From the NCBI GenBank assembly GCA_045646845.1, contig JAZRLO010000047.1, positions 1-48,103 on the forward strand: a stretch of 48,103 nt of DNA. The letters run 5' to 3'. The stretch is from HGM04593 sp045646845. Its GTDB lineage: Bacteria > Bacteroidota > Bacteroidia > Bacteroidales > Bacteroidaceae. The notes below the pieces were generated by a model. That model was not told the origin of the DNA, searched no databases, and saw only the letters and a list, made by a program, of their open reading frames with translations. Both the position numbers and the translations under genes were made by a program. This document shows positions 34,780-43,316 of the stretch, one piece after another; positions within the stretch are counted from its first letter, which is position 1; every line of letters starts with the position of its first letter.

Positions 34780-35991
34780 TCACTCTCTCCACCCGCCGCG
34801 GGTAAAGTCGGGAATCTCTACCGGTGTGCCACCGTTTCGTGCCGATGTATCGGTGAGTTCAACAAGTGAACTCCACAATGCGGCATCGTACACGGTCATA
34901 TCGAGTGGCTCTCCACAGCGCAGGCAGTATATCAGTCTGCTGTCCATTGCGTAGTCTATCCAGCGACGGCCGCAAAGTGCCTCACCGCGCTGCTTGTATT
35001 CAGTTACAAAGGGGTGACGGTGCTTTTCAGTCATGGCCTGGAATTCGTCACCCATTATGGCGTTGTCGCTGTCGGGGGCAAAGGCAAAGTGTGGCATGGG
35101 GTATTTCTGCGCAAAGCCGTCGGTTCCGCTCACAAGGAACGAACGGCTGTAGGGGCGTGGTAGTGTCATGCAGTGCTGCACTACTATTGTATGTCCCTTT
35201 TCGGTTGTTATTATGGAACTGTTCATAGTGCCTGTAAGCGCATTGTCGCCGCCGACAGGCTTGGACGAACAGGATACGATGCTCTTCATCCTGTCGCCAC
35301 GGTTGATGCCCATTGCAAGGGCGATGGGGCCGAGCCCGTGTGTGGGGTAGGGGTTGCCGTTGTGTCTGTTCATGAACTCTACCTGCCAATTGCTCCATTT
35401 GCGTCCTCCGTTATCGTTGGTGGCAATGCGTTCGCGCAGGTCGTGGAGGTAGGAGCCCTCGGCATGGATTATCTCGCCAAAGAGCCCTTTCTTTGCCATA
35501 TTCAGTGTGCACAGCTCGAACTCGTCGTAGCAACAATTCTCTAACATTATGCAGTGGCGTTGTGTCGTCTCGGCGGTGTCAACGAGTCGCCAGCAGTCAG
35601 CAACGGTTGTTGCGGCAGGTACTTCTGTGGCTACGTGCTTGCCCTGCTGCATTGCATATACGGCAATGTCGGCGTGGCTTGCCCAATCGGTGCATATATA
35701 CACAAGGTCAACATCGGGCTTGCGGCACAGTTCTTTCCATCCCTCTTCTCCTGTGAAACAGTCTGGGATCTCTTTGCCCGAAGCGGATATTATCTCTTTT
35801 GCTTCGTCAATGTTCTCCTGTACAAGGTCGCACAGGGCTACAACCTTGCAACCTTCGATGTGCATCATGCGGTGGACGGCACGCTTGGCACGCACGCCCA
35901 GGCCTACAAATCCTATGCGTACGCACTCCATGGGTTCGCACTGCAGGTGTAGCACATCACCTCCTGCCTCTATGTTATAATCAACGTCCAT
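34780..35991 (-). CDS. Gfo/Idh/MocA-family oxidoreductase, GH109-like
   Basis: The 403-residue protein has a Rossmann domain (RIGFVGLGVRAKRAVHRM near residue 25) and the Gfo/Idh/MocA motif GKHVATEVPAATT. The features MLENCCYDEFE, HAEGSYLHDLR and YPTHGLGPIA are those of family GH109, NAD-dependent alpha-N-acetylgalactosaminidases that act on host glycans by an oxidation-elimination mechanism. No Sec signal or Tat twin-arginine signal is visible at the chosen start; the open frame extends 18 codons upstream only from a TTG. Many relatives are plain sugar dehydrogenases, so the glycosidase call is tentative. It stands 69 bp downstream of the large MG2-like gene on the same strand. Confidence 0.75.
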   Translation of the reverse strand: MDVDYNIEAGGDVLHLQCEPMECVRIGFVGLGVRAKRAVHRMMHIEGCKVVALCDLVQENIDEAKEIISASGKEIPDCFTGEEGWKELCRKPDVDLVYICTDWASHADIAVYAMQQGKHVATEVPAATTVADCWRLVDTAETTQRHCIMLENCCYDEFELCTLNMAKKGLFGEIIHAEGSYLHDLRERIATNDNGGRKWSNWQVEFMNRHNGNPYPTHGLGPIALAMGINRGDRMKSIVSCSSKPVGGDNALTGTMNSSIITTEKGHTIVVQHCMTLPRPYSRSFLVSGTDGFAQKYPMPHFAFAPDSDNAIMGDEFQAMTEKHRHPFVTEYKQRGEALCGRRWIDYAMDSRLIYCLRCGEPLDMTVYDAALWSSLVELTDTSARNGGTPVEIPDFTRGGWRE

Positions 35992-36060
35992 TGGAGTAAC
36001 TATTGAATCTCTATGCAAAATAACAAAAAATGAATCTTCTTTCAAAGAGTTATGGAGTAA

Positions 36061-39000
36061 TTATAGTTCTTTCAGGATTTTTGCAGCCTCCTGGTTGCCG
36101 GCATTGGCTGCTTCACGGTAGAGGTCCTTCGCCAGTCCTTTGTCGCGCCCTGTACCTTTACCTTCGTAATAGTAGTCAGCCATGCGCTTTGTTCCTTCGT
36201 GGAAACCTTGCAGGTGGAGCTCCTTGGCATATCCGTATGCCTCCTTGAAGTTGCCTGCATTGTGTTCGTGTTCCATCATGTAAAACAAGGCCTCCTTGTT
36301 CTTCAGCTCTGCACTTCTCTTTATGAATCCGATGCCCTCCTTGCCCTTTTCTATGAGAACGATGCCGTATTCGGTCAAACCTTGCGGGTGTCCTGCGGCT
36401 GCTGCCTTCGACAGCAGCTCCTCATGCTTCTCTTCGTCCTTCTCTACAATGGTTCCGTCTCTGTAAAGGTGTGCCATCTGAATCAGAGCTCTTGGCTCCA
36501 TTAATTCAGCAGCATCCCGGTATAGCATGAATGCCGAATCCGTGACGCATCCGTTCTCCTTCTCAATGATTTTTGCAAGGTCGAACATTGAGCTGAAGTG
36601 ACCGTTGTTTGCAGCTTTGCCAAAGAACTGTTTTGCCATTCCGTCGTTTACAGTCAACCCCATTCCGTCGCGGTAGCATATTCCTACATAATGCATTGAG
36701 GGCGCATATCCATACTGTATCAGTTCCGCGAATATTGTTATTGCGTCCCTGTATCGTCCCTGGTTGAAGTAGATTACACCTTTTTCGTGTTCTCTTGCGC
36801 AGGCTGCTTCTGTCTCGGCGTCAAGAACAACTTTCTTCTCTTCAACCTTTTTCTCCTGAACTTGGCTCTTGGGCTGCACCGGCATTTCTGTCTGCTCTCT
36901 GGTGTATGTGGTCTCGTCATTGCTGTATATGGTGACATTGTCGCGTCCTGTCACTGACACGGTTATGTTCCTGCAATTGTCACTGTTGTAGAGTTCGATT
37001 ACGGCTTCTCCGTTCTCTATCTTTACTTCGGGAATCCAAAGGAGCGTGCGTCTGTAGTCTTTTCCGTCGGGCTTCATCCGGCTGTAGTCGGGGGAGTAGA
37101 ATTCCTTGCTTTCGCTGTATCCTTGTACCGACGTGTAGCGTAGCGAACTTCCGGTTGCCGCGAATTCCGGTATTATTCCCATGGTGCTGTCCTTCTCTGT
37201 ATATGGTATGAGGCAGGCCACGTAATTGGGGTTTATAGGGTAGGCTATGCCGTTTCTTCGGCTTATGGAGTTCTGGAATGTGCGGCTGTCCGGGCAACCG
37301 TCCATGCCTTCGCCGGTGAAAAGATAGCTCTGGGAGAGGAATCCTTTGTAGAACTTCTGTACTGGAACCTTGTTGTCCATCATCCTGCCTAACGGGGTCC
37401 AGTAGTTGTCCCTGTTCTCGAACTGCATGCGTGTCTTTTCGTCACTTCGTATCACGAACTCTTTGAAGTTGGTCATCTTCCCTACATCGTGTATTCCTCT
37501 AAGATATTCCTTGTCGGGTTCCGGGGCTCTTTTCGAATCGTACTCTCCCAATACCACCATCAGCTGCACCCAGTATGCCCAGTTGTAGTTGTGGCGTCTC
37601 ATGGCACTCAGCACCACATCGTTGGCTGTCAGCGTGTGGTCGTAATCGTGGTCAACCGTAAGGCTCGGTGTCTCCTTGTTGCCCCATCGTATGCTGCCCA
37701 CATATCTTATTATCTGAACATTTTCATCGACACTCCTTACTGCCGTTATAGTCTCTTCTGAATTAGGAATCCTCTCAAGGGTGAGGGGGAGAGATATTAT
37801 TTCATCGTTTTGTACCGCTAAGGTGTCGAACGCGATATTGTTTGTATAAATGTCGTCAAGGGCATCCTGGAACAGGTTGTCATCGTATGTATTGAATCTG
37901 TCAAGATATGTCACGTCCTGTGCATATTCCCACTCGTCGAGGTAGTTGAAGCGCATCTCGCTGTGTGGCGGACGGCCATTGATTTCCCTCTTTTTGTCCG
38001 CTACGACCTCGAGTGAAGAGAGCATATATTCGAACGGGTTTATCTTTACAAGCCCCTTGTTCTTGTCCGAACTTTCCACTGAGGTTCCGAGCGTGCGCTC
38101 CCAATAGTCGTAGAGGCGGAACCCTGGCGAGTAATAGCGGTTGAGCGCGAACTGGTATGATATGTTCCGGCTGTGCTTGAATGTTGTCTGGGGACGCAAC
38201 GAGGCAATGCGTGTGCCGTAGAAATCGCCAAGGTCAAGAGTGAATGCTCCGGTGCTGTCTGTACGGAATGTCGTTGTCTCTATCTTTTTTCTGTCGGCTG
38301 CCATGTCGAGCCTTGTGAGCGTGTATGGCTGAGGGGTGACAACAAGGGTGTTGTTGCCTATCTTCTCGTTCTTGTGCTTGCGCATGAACATGCCGTTCAG
38401 GGTTATGCTCCTCTCTACTGGCTGCATGCTTTTTATCTCCTCTCGGGTGAGCAGGTTCCAGTTGTACGATGTCCAGCCGTGCGTGAGCATTATAAGGTCG
38501 AGCAGTCTGGCTCTCTCTGCGTTCTCCTTGTCGAAATATTGTGTGGCGTCGGGGATGTATCCCTTCAGTTCCGAGCCCAAAAGAAGATATGAGTAGAAAT
38601 TGTGTCCGTACGATGTGGTCTGCTTTCCTGCCGCATCGTTCACAACGAGCGATATGTCCGTATTCTGTGGAATAGGTTTCCCGTCCTCACGTGCAATTTT
38701 CAATGTTATCTTTTCGTTGGGCGATGCTTCGAGGTTGTTCGGGAAGTATCCGTTGGCTGTCACGTTGAGCTTGACCGTTCCCCTGTCGTTCTTCTGCAAG
38801 GTGTCATGGGTTATGAAGAACTGACGTTCGGCAAGCGGAGTGTTCCCGTCAATGAACATTACTGCACGGTTGACGCCTTCGGGGAGGCTCGCTTTGCTGA
38901 ATGTGAAACTTATCTCCTTGTCGTCCGTCATGAACTTCTTGAATATTCCCATTGAACCGCGGTACAGGATGGAAAAACCCAACTCATGACTCTCCGGCAT

Positions 39001-39873
39001 ATTGTTACTTGCAATGACGTCAATGCTGTCGCCTCTCTCCGTTATGCGCATTACAACGCCCTCTTCGGCAATCTCCGGGAGGTCGAACTTGTGCTTCTTG
39101 GTTTTGCCCTTTCCGTCGGTCATGGTTACTTCGGCTCTGTATTTCGCCCCTTTCCGTGGGGCGAGTACGAATGTTCCCTTGCCCATATGCTCAGGCGTGC
39201 TTTCCAGAATAGCTTTGCCGTCCTCGAAAATGGTTATCTTCTCCTTTCCCGGTATTCCGTCCTTGCCGCGCAATTCAAATGCGACCCTGCTCTCCAAGCC
39301 GGCTACAAGGTTACCGCCTTCGGGAAAGAATTCGAGAGTGGCTTCGGGCAGTTCGGCCGACACCCATTCTCCTTTTTCTCTGAATCCTCGTCTGCGGTCG
39401 AGCATGTTCTTGAAGTCCCAGTTGTCGGCATTTACTTTGTCGAATATGGGGAAAACTCTGCTGAAAACCGCAGATTTGTCCCAATTAAGCATATATCTTG
39501 TATATGCACGTATCTCGTAGTATCCCGAAAGCAGCAACGGATCCAGTTCGAATTCTCCGTAACAGCTTCCGTCATCGCCTATTTTGTATTTCTTTGTCTG
39601 TACCACATAGCCCTCGGGTGCTACCAATTCAACGTAAAGGACCTTGCTGAGCACGCTCGGGCGGTCGTTGTTGCCGAACGAGACATAAGCCTTGAACCAT
39701 ATGGTCTCGCCAAGATAGTATGCTGTGTTGTCGAAATGTAGGAATACGCGTTCCTGTTGCATTACGCGTCCTACCTGTAGCGCGCGGTATGCCACGCTGT
39801 CAACTCTGCTTTGTGAAACGGCCGTCAGGAGGGTGCAGGCCGTGAATATTAATAAGATCGTTAATCTTTTCAT
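36061..39873 (-). CDS. Large exported MG2-like protein with C-terminal Sel1-type repeats
   Basis: The 1270-residue protein begins MKRLTILLIFTACTLLTAVSQS (signal peptide). The N-terminal part (RVFLHFDNTAYYLGETIWFKAYV, then VLYVELVAPEGYVV and GYYEIRAYTRYMLNWD) is a macroglobulin MG2-like beta domain of the kind found in Bacteroidetes surface proteins beside TonB-dependent systems. A long beta-rich middle follows. From about residue 1010 the sequence changes to helical repeats with ALxxMAHLYRDGTIVEKD and GTKRMADYYYEGKGTGRDKGLAKDLYREAANAGNQEAA, i.e. Sel1/TPR units that bind proteins. The fusion is unusual. The start at 39873 begins the signal peptide; a -7 box lies 66 nt upstream. Confidence 0.75.
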   Translation of the reverse strand: MKRLTILLIFTACTLLTAVSQSRVDSVAYRALQVGRVMQQERVFLHFDNTAYYLGETIWFKAYVSFGNNDRPSVLSKVLYVELVAPEGYVVQTKKYKIGDDGSCYGEFELDPLLLSGYYEIRAYTRYMLNWDKSAVFSRVFPIFDKVNADNWDFKNMLDRRRGFREKGEWVSAELPEATLEFFPEGGNLVAGLESRVAFELRGKDGIPGKEKITIFEDGKAILESTPEHMGKGTFVLAPRKGAKYRAEVTMTDGKGKTKKHKFDLPEIAEEGVVMRITERGDSIDVIASNNMPESHELGFSILYRGSMGIFKKFMTDDKEISFTFSKASLPEGVNRAVMFIDGNTPLAERQFFITHDTLQKNDRGTVKLNVTANGYFPNNLEASPNEKITLKIAREDGKPIPQNTDISLVVNDAAGKQTTSYGHNFYSYLLLGSELKGYIPDATQYFDKENAERARLLDLIMLTHGWTSYNWNLLTREEIKSMQPVERSITLNGMFMRKHKNEKIGNNTLVVTPQPYTLTRLDMAADRKKIETTTFRTDSTGAFTLDLGDFYGTRIASLRPQTTFKHSRNISYQFALNRYYSPGFRLYDYWERTLGTSVESSDKNKGLVKINPFEYMLSSLEVVADKKREINGRPPHSEMRFNYLDEWEYAQDVTYLDRFNTYDDNLFQDALDDIYTNNIAFDTLAVQNDEIISLPLTLERIPNSEETITAVRSVDENVQIIRYVGSIRWGNKETPSLTVDHDYDHTLTANDVVLSAMRRHNYNWAYWVQLMVVLGEYDSKRAPEPDKEYLRGIHDVGKMTNFKEFVIRSDEKTRMQFENRDNYWTPLGRMMDNKVPVQKFYKGFLSQSYLFTGEGMDGCPDSRTFQNSISRRNGIAYPINPNYVACLIPYTEKDSTMGIIPEFAATGSSLRYTSVQGYSESKEFYSPDYSRMKPDGKDYRRTLLWIPEVKIENGEAVIELYNSDNCRNITVSVTGRDNVTIYSNDETTYTREQTEMPVQPKSQVQEKKVEEKKVVLDAETEAACAREHEKGVIYFNQGRYRDAITIFAELIQYGYAPSMHYVGICYRDGMGLTVNDGMAKQFFGKAANNGHFSSMFDLAKIIEKENGCVTDSAFMLYRDAAELMEPRALIQMAHLYRDGTIVEKDEEKHEELLSKAAAAGHPQGLTEYGIVLIEKGKEGIGFIKRSAELKNKEALFYMMEHEHNAGNFKEAYGYAKELHLQGFHEGTKRMADYYYEGKGTGRDKGLAKDLYREAANAGNQEAAKILKEL

Positions 39874-39939
39874 GTTTACTGTTGTCTGTGATAAAAGCCC
39901 GTTGCCGGATTTGTTGTCAGGCAACAGGCATGTCTAATG

Positions 39940-39947
39940 CAAATGTA
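39940..39947 (-). promoter_or_regulatory. -7 box for the MG2-like gene
   Basis: Minus-strand TACATTTG matches TAnnTTTG; no TTTG is seen at the usual spacing. Distance to the chosen ATG is 66 nt. Confidence 0.45.
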
Positions 39948-40044
39948 AATAATAGTTCGTGATTTCTTTTTCTTTTTTGCAGAAAAACACCCTCTATGGC
40001 AAGATGTTAACATTCTTTTCATTTTGTTGCTGCCGTACATTGCT

Positions 40045-40075
40045 TTTGTCGGTTCCAGTTTTTGCACTATCTTAG
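40045..40075 (+). promoter_or_regulatory. Promoter of the 40096 lipoprotein
   Basis: TTTG (40045-40048), 19-nt spacer, TATCTTAG (40068-40075), one base off the consensus, 20 bp before the start codon. Confidence 0.6.
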
Positions 40076-40095
40076 CGGTATAAAAGAATTTTGCT

Positions 40096-40650
40096 ATGAA
40101 AATACCTGCTTCAGTGTGGGCATTGTTCCTGATGCTCATTGCCGGTTGCACCAACCTGCACGAACAGCATCTTGAAATATATGAAAATGCGGTTGCCAAT
40201 GTGAACAGTGACACCACTCTGGAGAGTGTCACCTTTAACCTGCTCGATGCCGAGACCGCTTCGGTGCGCTATCTCAGTTCGTTGACATCTGAAGAGAAAC
40301 TTGAATTCGAGTCCGATTCTTTATGTGACATTGCTTTTGAGGTCTGCACCATGCGTGATAGCCTGTTCGTGCTTGCCGACGTTGCGTATGCAAGAGCCGG
40401 TATTCATTTTGTGGAGAAACGTACCGTGTTGTATGAAAATGCCGCACGTTTCTACAGTAGCGCAAGCACTCTCGGGGAACTCGAGGTGGTCAGAGGGATA
40501 GTGTCGGTCTATTCAGAAAAGGCCTATGTTGAAGGCGAACGCGTGTGTGACCCCCCGAAACAGGTCCGCGATGCTTATGAGTCGGCCAAGGATTCGTCCG
40601 CAAAGAACTATGATGAGGCTATAGGACGGATAGGACGGAACCCTATGTAA
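40096..40650 (+). CDS. Helical lipoprotein of unknown function
   Basis: The 184-residue product begins MKIPASVWALFLMLIAGCTN, with the lipobox LIAGC, so it should be lipidated. The mature part is mostly charged helices (LHEQHLEIYENAVANVNSD, VRDAYESAKDSSAKNYDEAI), with no family that I recognise. It has its own promoter and terminator and stands alone, divergent from the MG2-like gene and convergent with the next minus-strand gene. A role in the envelope is all that can be inferred. Confidence 0.7.
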   Translation: MKIPASVWALFLMLIAGCTNLHEQHLEIYENAVANVNSDTTLESVTFNLLDAETASVRYLSSLTSEEKLEFESDSLCDIAFEVCTMRDSLFVLADVAYARAGIHFVEKRTVLYENAARFYSSASTLGELEVVRGIVSVYSEKAYVEGERVCDPPKQVRDAYESAKDSSAKNYDEAIGRIGRNPM

Positions 40651-40726
40651 AGGACTTCAGTGAGGGGGATTGTGCCCACAATATGAATCTGTACAACCTT
40701 TTACGACAGATAACCTCAATTGAATA

Positions 40727-40760
40727 ATACGACATAAGCCCCGCGGGGCTTATGTCGTAT
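40727..40760. terminator. Perfect 34-nt palindromic bidirectional terminator
   Basis: The sequence 40727-40760 is its own reverse complement (ATACGACATAAGCCCC and its mirror around GC). It lies between converging genes ending at 40650 (+) and 40782 (-) and can end both. Confidence 0.8.
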
Positions 40761-40781
40761 ATGTCCTATAGTGGATTTCTC

Positions 40782-41291
40782 TTATCTTGCTCCCAATGGC
40801 AGAACCTTGAGCCATACTTCGCTTACCCAGTTGCCCGATTCAGCATCGCCAAGGTTGTATTCAATGTAAAGGATGTTCGGGTTCTTGTCGCTTACCCTGT
40901 ATCTCAGGTTCGAAATGGTGTTGTTCAGGGTTTTGTCAATGTAGTGGCTGTTTATGTACTCCAGGTATGTGCTTTCCGAGGTCATTTCTATTTCACCCTG
41001 CTGGGTAATGAATGTAACGGTGCTTATTTTGCCCTCCTCCTGGTCGGCCTCCTTTATGGGAATGTCTATGCTTGCCATTACCGAATAGGTCTTGTCCTCT
41101 TGTATTGTCTTGTAAATTTCGTGGCCTATGTATATTGTGCTTCCGTCGGCCTTTGCGACCTCCTCGACATACTGCCATGTTCCCAAGAGCGGTTTGATGT
41201 AGCCTTCCTTCTTATTTTCTTGTGCATTGACGGTAACCAAGCTGCCGAAAACCATGACAGCTAACAGTAGCATAAATCTCTTGGTATTCAT
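40782..41291 (-). CDS. Exported lipocalin-like protein (DUF4488-like)
   Basis: The 169-residue product has a signal peptide (MNTKRFMLLLAVMVFGSLVTVNAQ). The mature part has the opening LLGTWQYVEEV, alternating beta strands (KTYSVMASIDIPI, ISTVTFITQQGEIEM, ILYIEYNL) and a final SEVWLKVLP, as in small lipocalin-like domains of Bacteroidetes such as DUF4488. Such domains bind small hydrophobic ligands, but no ligand is known to me. It is monocistronic with a weak possible -7 box (CACTTTTG) upstream. Confidence 0.65.
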   Translation of the reverse strand: MNTKRFMLLLAVMVFGSLVTVNAQENKKEGYIKPLLGTWQYVEEVAKADGSTIYIGHEIYKTIQEDKTYSVMASIDIPIKEADQEEGKISTVTFITQQGEIEMTSESTYLEYINSHYIDKTLNNTISNLRYRVSDKNPNILYIEYNLGDAESGNWVSEVWLKVLPLGAR

Positions 41292-41507
41292 AGTGGTATG
41301 TTTTAAAGGTTTTACAAAAGTGTTTTCTTTGAGTGTTGCAATGTACGAAAATTTTTATAAAAAAACTTTTTTTTGAAAAAATAGTTGTGTTAATAAGTTG
41401 TTCGAATTTTATTTCGCGATTATTCGATTGATAAATTTAGTATCTTCGCGGACGGAATTGCGGCATGCGACATCACTGCAACCCCTTTTACTGATACTTT
41501 TTTTATA

Positions 41508-41870
41508 ATGAAATATATTCTTGCATTCTTAGGTAGCCTTTCACTTGCACTCGGCATTCTTGGCATATTCCTGCCGGTTCTGCCAACGACGCCGTTCCTG
41601 CTTTTGGCTGCGGCACTCTATGTGCGCAGTTCCGAAAGACTTTATAACTGGCTGATGCAACACCGGCACTTGGGACCCTACATAAAGAACTTCAGGGAGA
41701 ACAAGGCCATTCCGTTGAGAGTGAAGATTGTCTCTGTTGGCCTCGTGTGGGTGACACTGCTTTATTGTGCTGTTTTTGTAGCGAAAGAGTGGTGGATGAG
41801 TCTTGTGTTTGTCATCATAGCTACAGCAGTAAGCATTCATATACTCCACTATAAGACTCTGAAAAAGTGA
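41508..41870 (+). CDS. YbaN/DUF454 inner-membrane protein
   Basis: The 120-residue product is a DUF454 member: LGSLSLALGILGIFLPVLPTTPFLLLAAALYVRSS is the family signature, with a first hairpin of membrane helices, a cytoplasmic stretch (RLYNWLMQHRHLGPYIKNF) and two more hydrophobic helices. Function is unknown; the E. coli relative is often near recombination or heme genes. The gene is monocistronic; TATCTTCG 60 bp upstream is a near -7 box. Confidence 0.88.
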   Translation: MKYILAFLGSLSLALGILGIFLPVLPTTPFLLLAAALYVRSSERLYNWLMQHRHLGPYIKNFRENKAIPLRVKIVSVGLVWVTLLYCAVFVAKEWWMSLVFVIIATAVSIHILHYKTLKK

Positions 41871-41910
41871 AACTCACACACGTGCGGTTTGATTCTTATC
41901 ATCCATCATA

Positions 41911-41930
41911 AAAACAGCCGGTCTGGCTGT
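41911..41930 (-). terminator. Terminator of msrC
   Basis: On the minus strand ACAGCC (41925-41930) pairs with GGCTGT (41914-41919) across a 5-nt loop, followed by TTTT. It is 50 bp beyond the msrC stop. Confidence 0.65.
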
Positions 41931-41979
41931 ACAAGAAGAGGTTGGGCGTAGCACCGGGGAAGATTGCACGCGGCATTGT

Positions 41980-42453
41980 CTAAATGATACTCTTCACTAT
42001 CTTTTCCAGCCACAGACGGTCTGTCTCGTCGAATGTGGCAAGGTGTTCGCTGTCGATGTCAAGGACTGCGGTGACGTTACCGTCTGAGCCGAATACCGGT
42101 ACAACTATCTCACTTTTCGATGCATTGCTGCATGCAATGTGTCCCGGGAACTGCTCCACATCGGGCACAACCTGTGTCGTGCGATCCTTCCACGCTGTGC
42201 CGCACACTCCGCGCCCGAACTTTATGCGGCTGCATGCAAGCGGTCCCTGGAACGGGCCAAGCACAAGTTCATCACCCACTACACGATAGAACCCTGTCCA
42301 CCAGAACCCGAATGTGTTGTGAATCATTGCGGATATGTTAGCCATATTCGCCACGGTGTCGTTCTCGCCCTCAATAAGCGCGCAGACCTGTTTGTGCAGC
42401 AACGCATATTTTTCTTCCTTGCCACCCTGGGCTATGTGTAGTTCCTCGGCCAT
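41980..42453 (-). CDS. msrC: Free methionine-(R)-sulfoxide reductase (GAF domain)
   Basis: The 157-residue protein is one GAF domain. Three cysteines at positions 74, 84 and 108 (PLACSRIKFG, GVCGTAW, HIACSN) have the spacing of the catalytic set in E. coli fRMsr (84, 94, 118). The substrate loop FWWTGFYRV and VLDIDSEHLATFDETD are also conserved. It reduces free methionine-R-sulfoxide in the cytoplasm, part of oxidative-stress defence, which fits its place beside the hemerythrin and iron genes. It has its own terminator; no clear promoter was found in the 100 bp upstream. Confidence 0.93.
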   Translation of the reverse strand: MAEELHIAQGGKEEKYALLHKQVCALIEGENDTVANMANISAMIHNTFGFWWTGFYRVVGDELVLGPFQGPLACSRIKFGRGVCGTAWKDRTTQVVPDVEQFPGHIACSNASKSEIVVPVFGSDGNVTAVLDIDSEHLATFDETDRLWLEKIVKSII

Positions 42454-42560
42454 AATGAGTTGTATTTTCTTGATCGCGAATAGTGTTATTTTCTCTGTAT
42501 CAAATAAGCTTTATTGAAAAAACTACAGAAGGTACCAATAATCTTGTGCTTCTTTGACAA

Positions 42561-42713
42561 TCACTCTAATTCCTGCAACCAATTGTGGAAATCATCCACA
42601 GTCGCATACTCGTTCATCTCAATGTAATTCATTGCATAATCGAGCGAAACCGTGTAGCCATAAGTGGTGTAAAGTTCCTCAATCAAAGCTTCGGGTGAAA
42701 TAGGGGTGTGCAT
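42561..42713 (-). CDS. Small acidic protein of unknown function (50 aa)
   Basis: The ORF reads MHTPISPEALIEELYTTYGY and ends VDDFHNWLQELE. It is acidic, helical, starts 12 bp after the LuxR-type gene and is on the same strand, so it is likely the last gene of the hemerythrin operon. No family is recognised; coding status rests on position and amino-acid composition. Confidence 0.5.
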   Translation of the reverse strand: MHTPISPEALIEELYTTYGYTVSLDYAMNYIEMNEYATVDDFHNWLQELE

Positions 42714-42725
42714 GCTTTTTTATTA

Positions 42726-43316
42726 TTACCCAAAGTCGGACATATCGACTAACTTGTTCATTATAGCATATACTGTGAGGCCGGGGATGGAGTTGATACC
42801 GAGCTTCTGTGATATGTTCCTGCGGTGGGATATTACGGTGTAGATGGATATGTTGAATTCGTCGGCTATCTCTTTGTTGGTCTTTCCCTTGGCGACGGCG
42901 GCGAGGATGTCGCGCTCTCGCGCGCTGAGTTCGTTGAGTTCGTTCTTGGGGTTCTGGGCGTTCTGCTCTAAGGCATTCTTGAGTTTCTGCACTATGCGTG
43001 GAGCGTTGTCGTAGATGCCAATGCATTCGTCGTACTGGCGCAGGACGCTCTCTTCGTAGTTGCTGTGGGTGAGTGCCACGATGGCGGCATCGGTGCCTGA
43101 GAAGTATGAGCGTATGTCGAGCCTGTCGTTGTAGTCGATGACACCCGGGTTTATTATTATTATGTCAGCTGTGGTGTTGCTGCTCAGGTAGTCGGGGTTG
43201 GAGAGTGTGTGTTCTATGATGAACTCGGGCTGTCGCTCTATGATGCTTGCGATGCCTGCAGCCACAATTTCGGATGGCTCTATGAGTACTATCCTGTATC
43301 TGTTTTCCTTATTCAT
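42726..43316 (-). CDS. LuxR-type transcription factor with degenerate receiver
   Basis: The 196-residue protein has a CheY-like N-terminal domain and a LuxR/GerE helix-turn-helix at the C-terminus (LSARERDILAAVAKGKTNKEIADEFNISIYTVISHRRNI). In the receiver part the usual acidic pair is replaced (VLIEPSE), and the phospho-acceptor Asp is absent (DIIIINPGV), so phosphorylation is not expected. The start at 43316 was chosen by analogy with response regulators; the frame is open 8 codons further. It overlaps the hemerythrin gene by 8 bp. I infer that the two work together, with the hemerythrin protein sensing oxygen, NO or iron status. Confidence 0.85.
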   Translation of the reverse strand: MNKENRYRIVLIEPSEIVAAGIASIIERQPEFIIEHTLSNPDYLSSNTTADIIIINPGVIDYNDRLDIRSYFSGTDAAIVALTHSNYEESVLRQYDECIGIYDNAPRIVQKLKNALEQNAQNPKNELNELSARERDILAAVAKGKTNKEIADEFNISIYTVISHRRNISQKLGINSIPGLTVYAIMNKLVDMSDFG

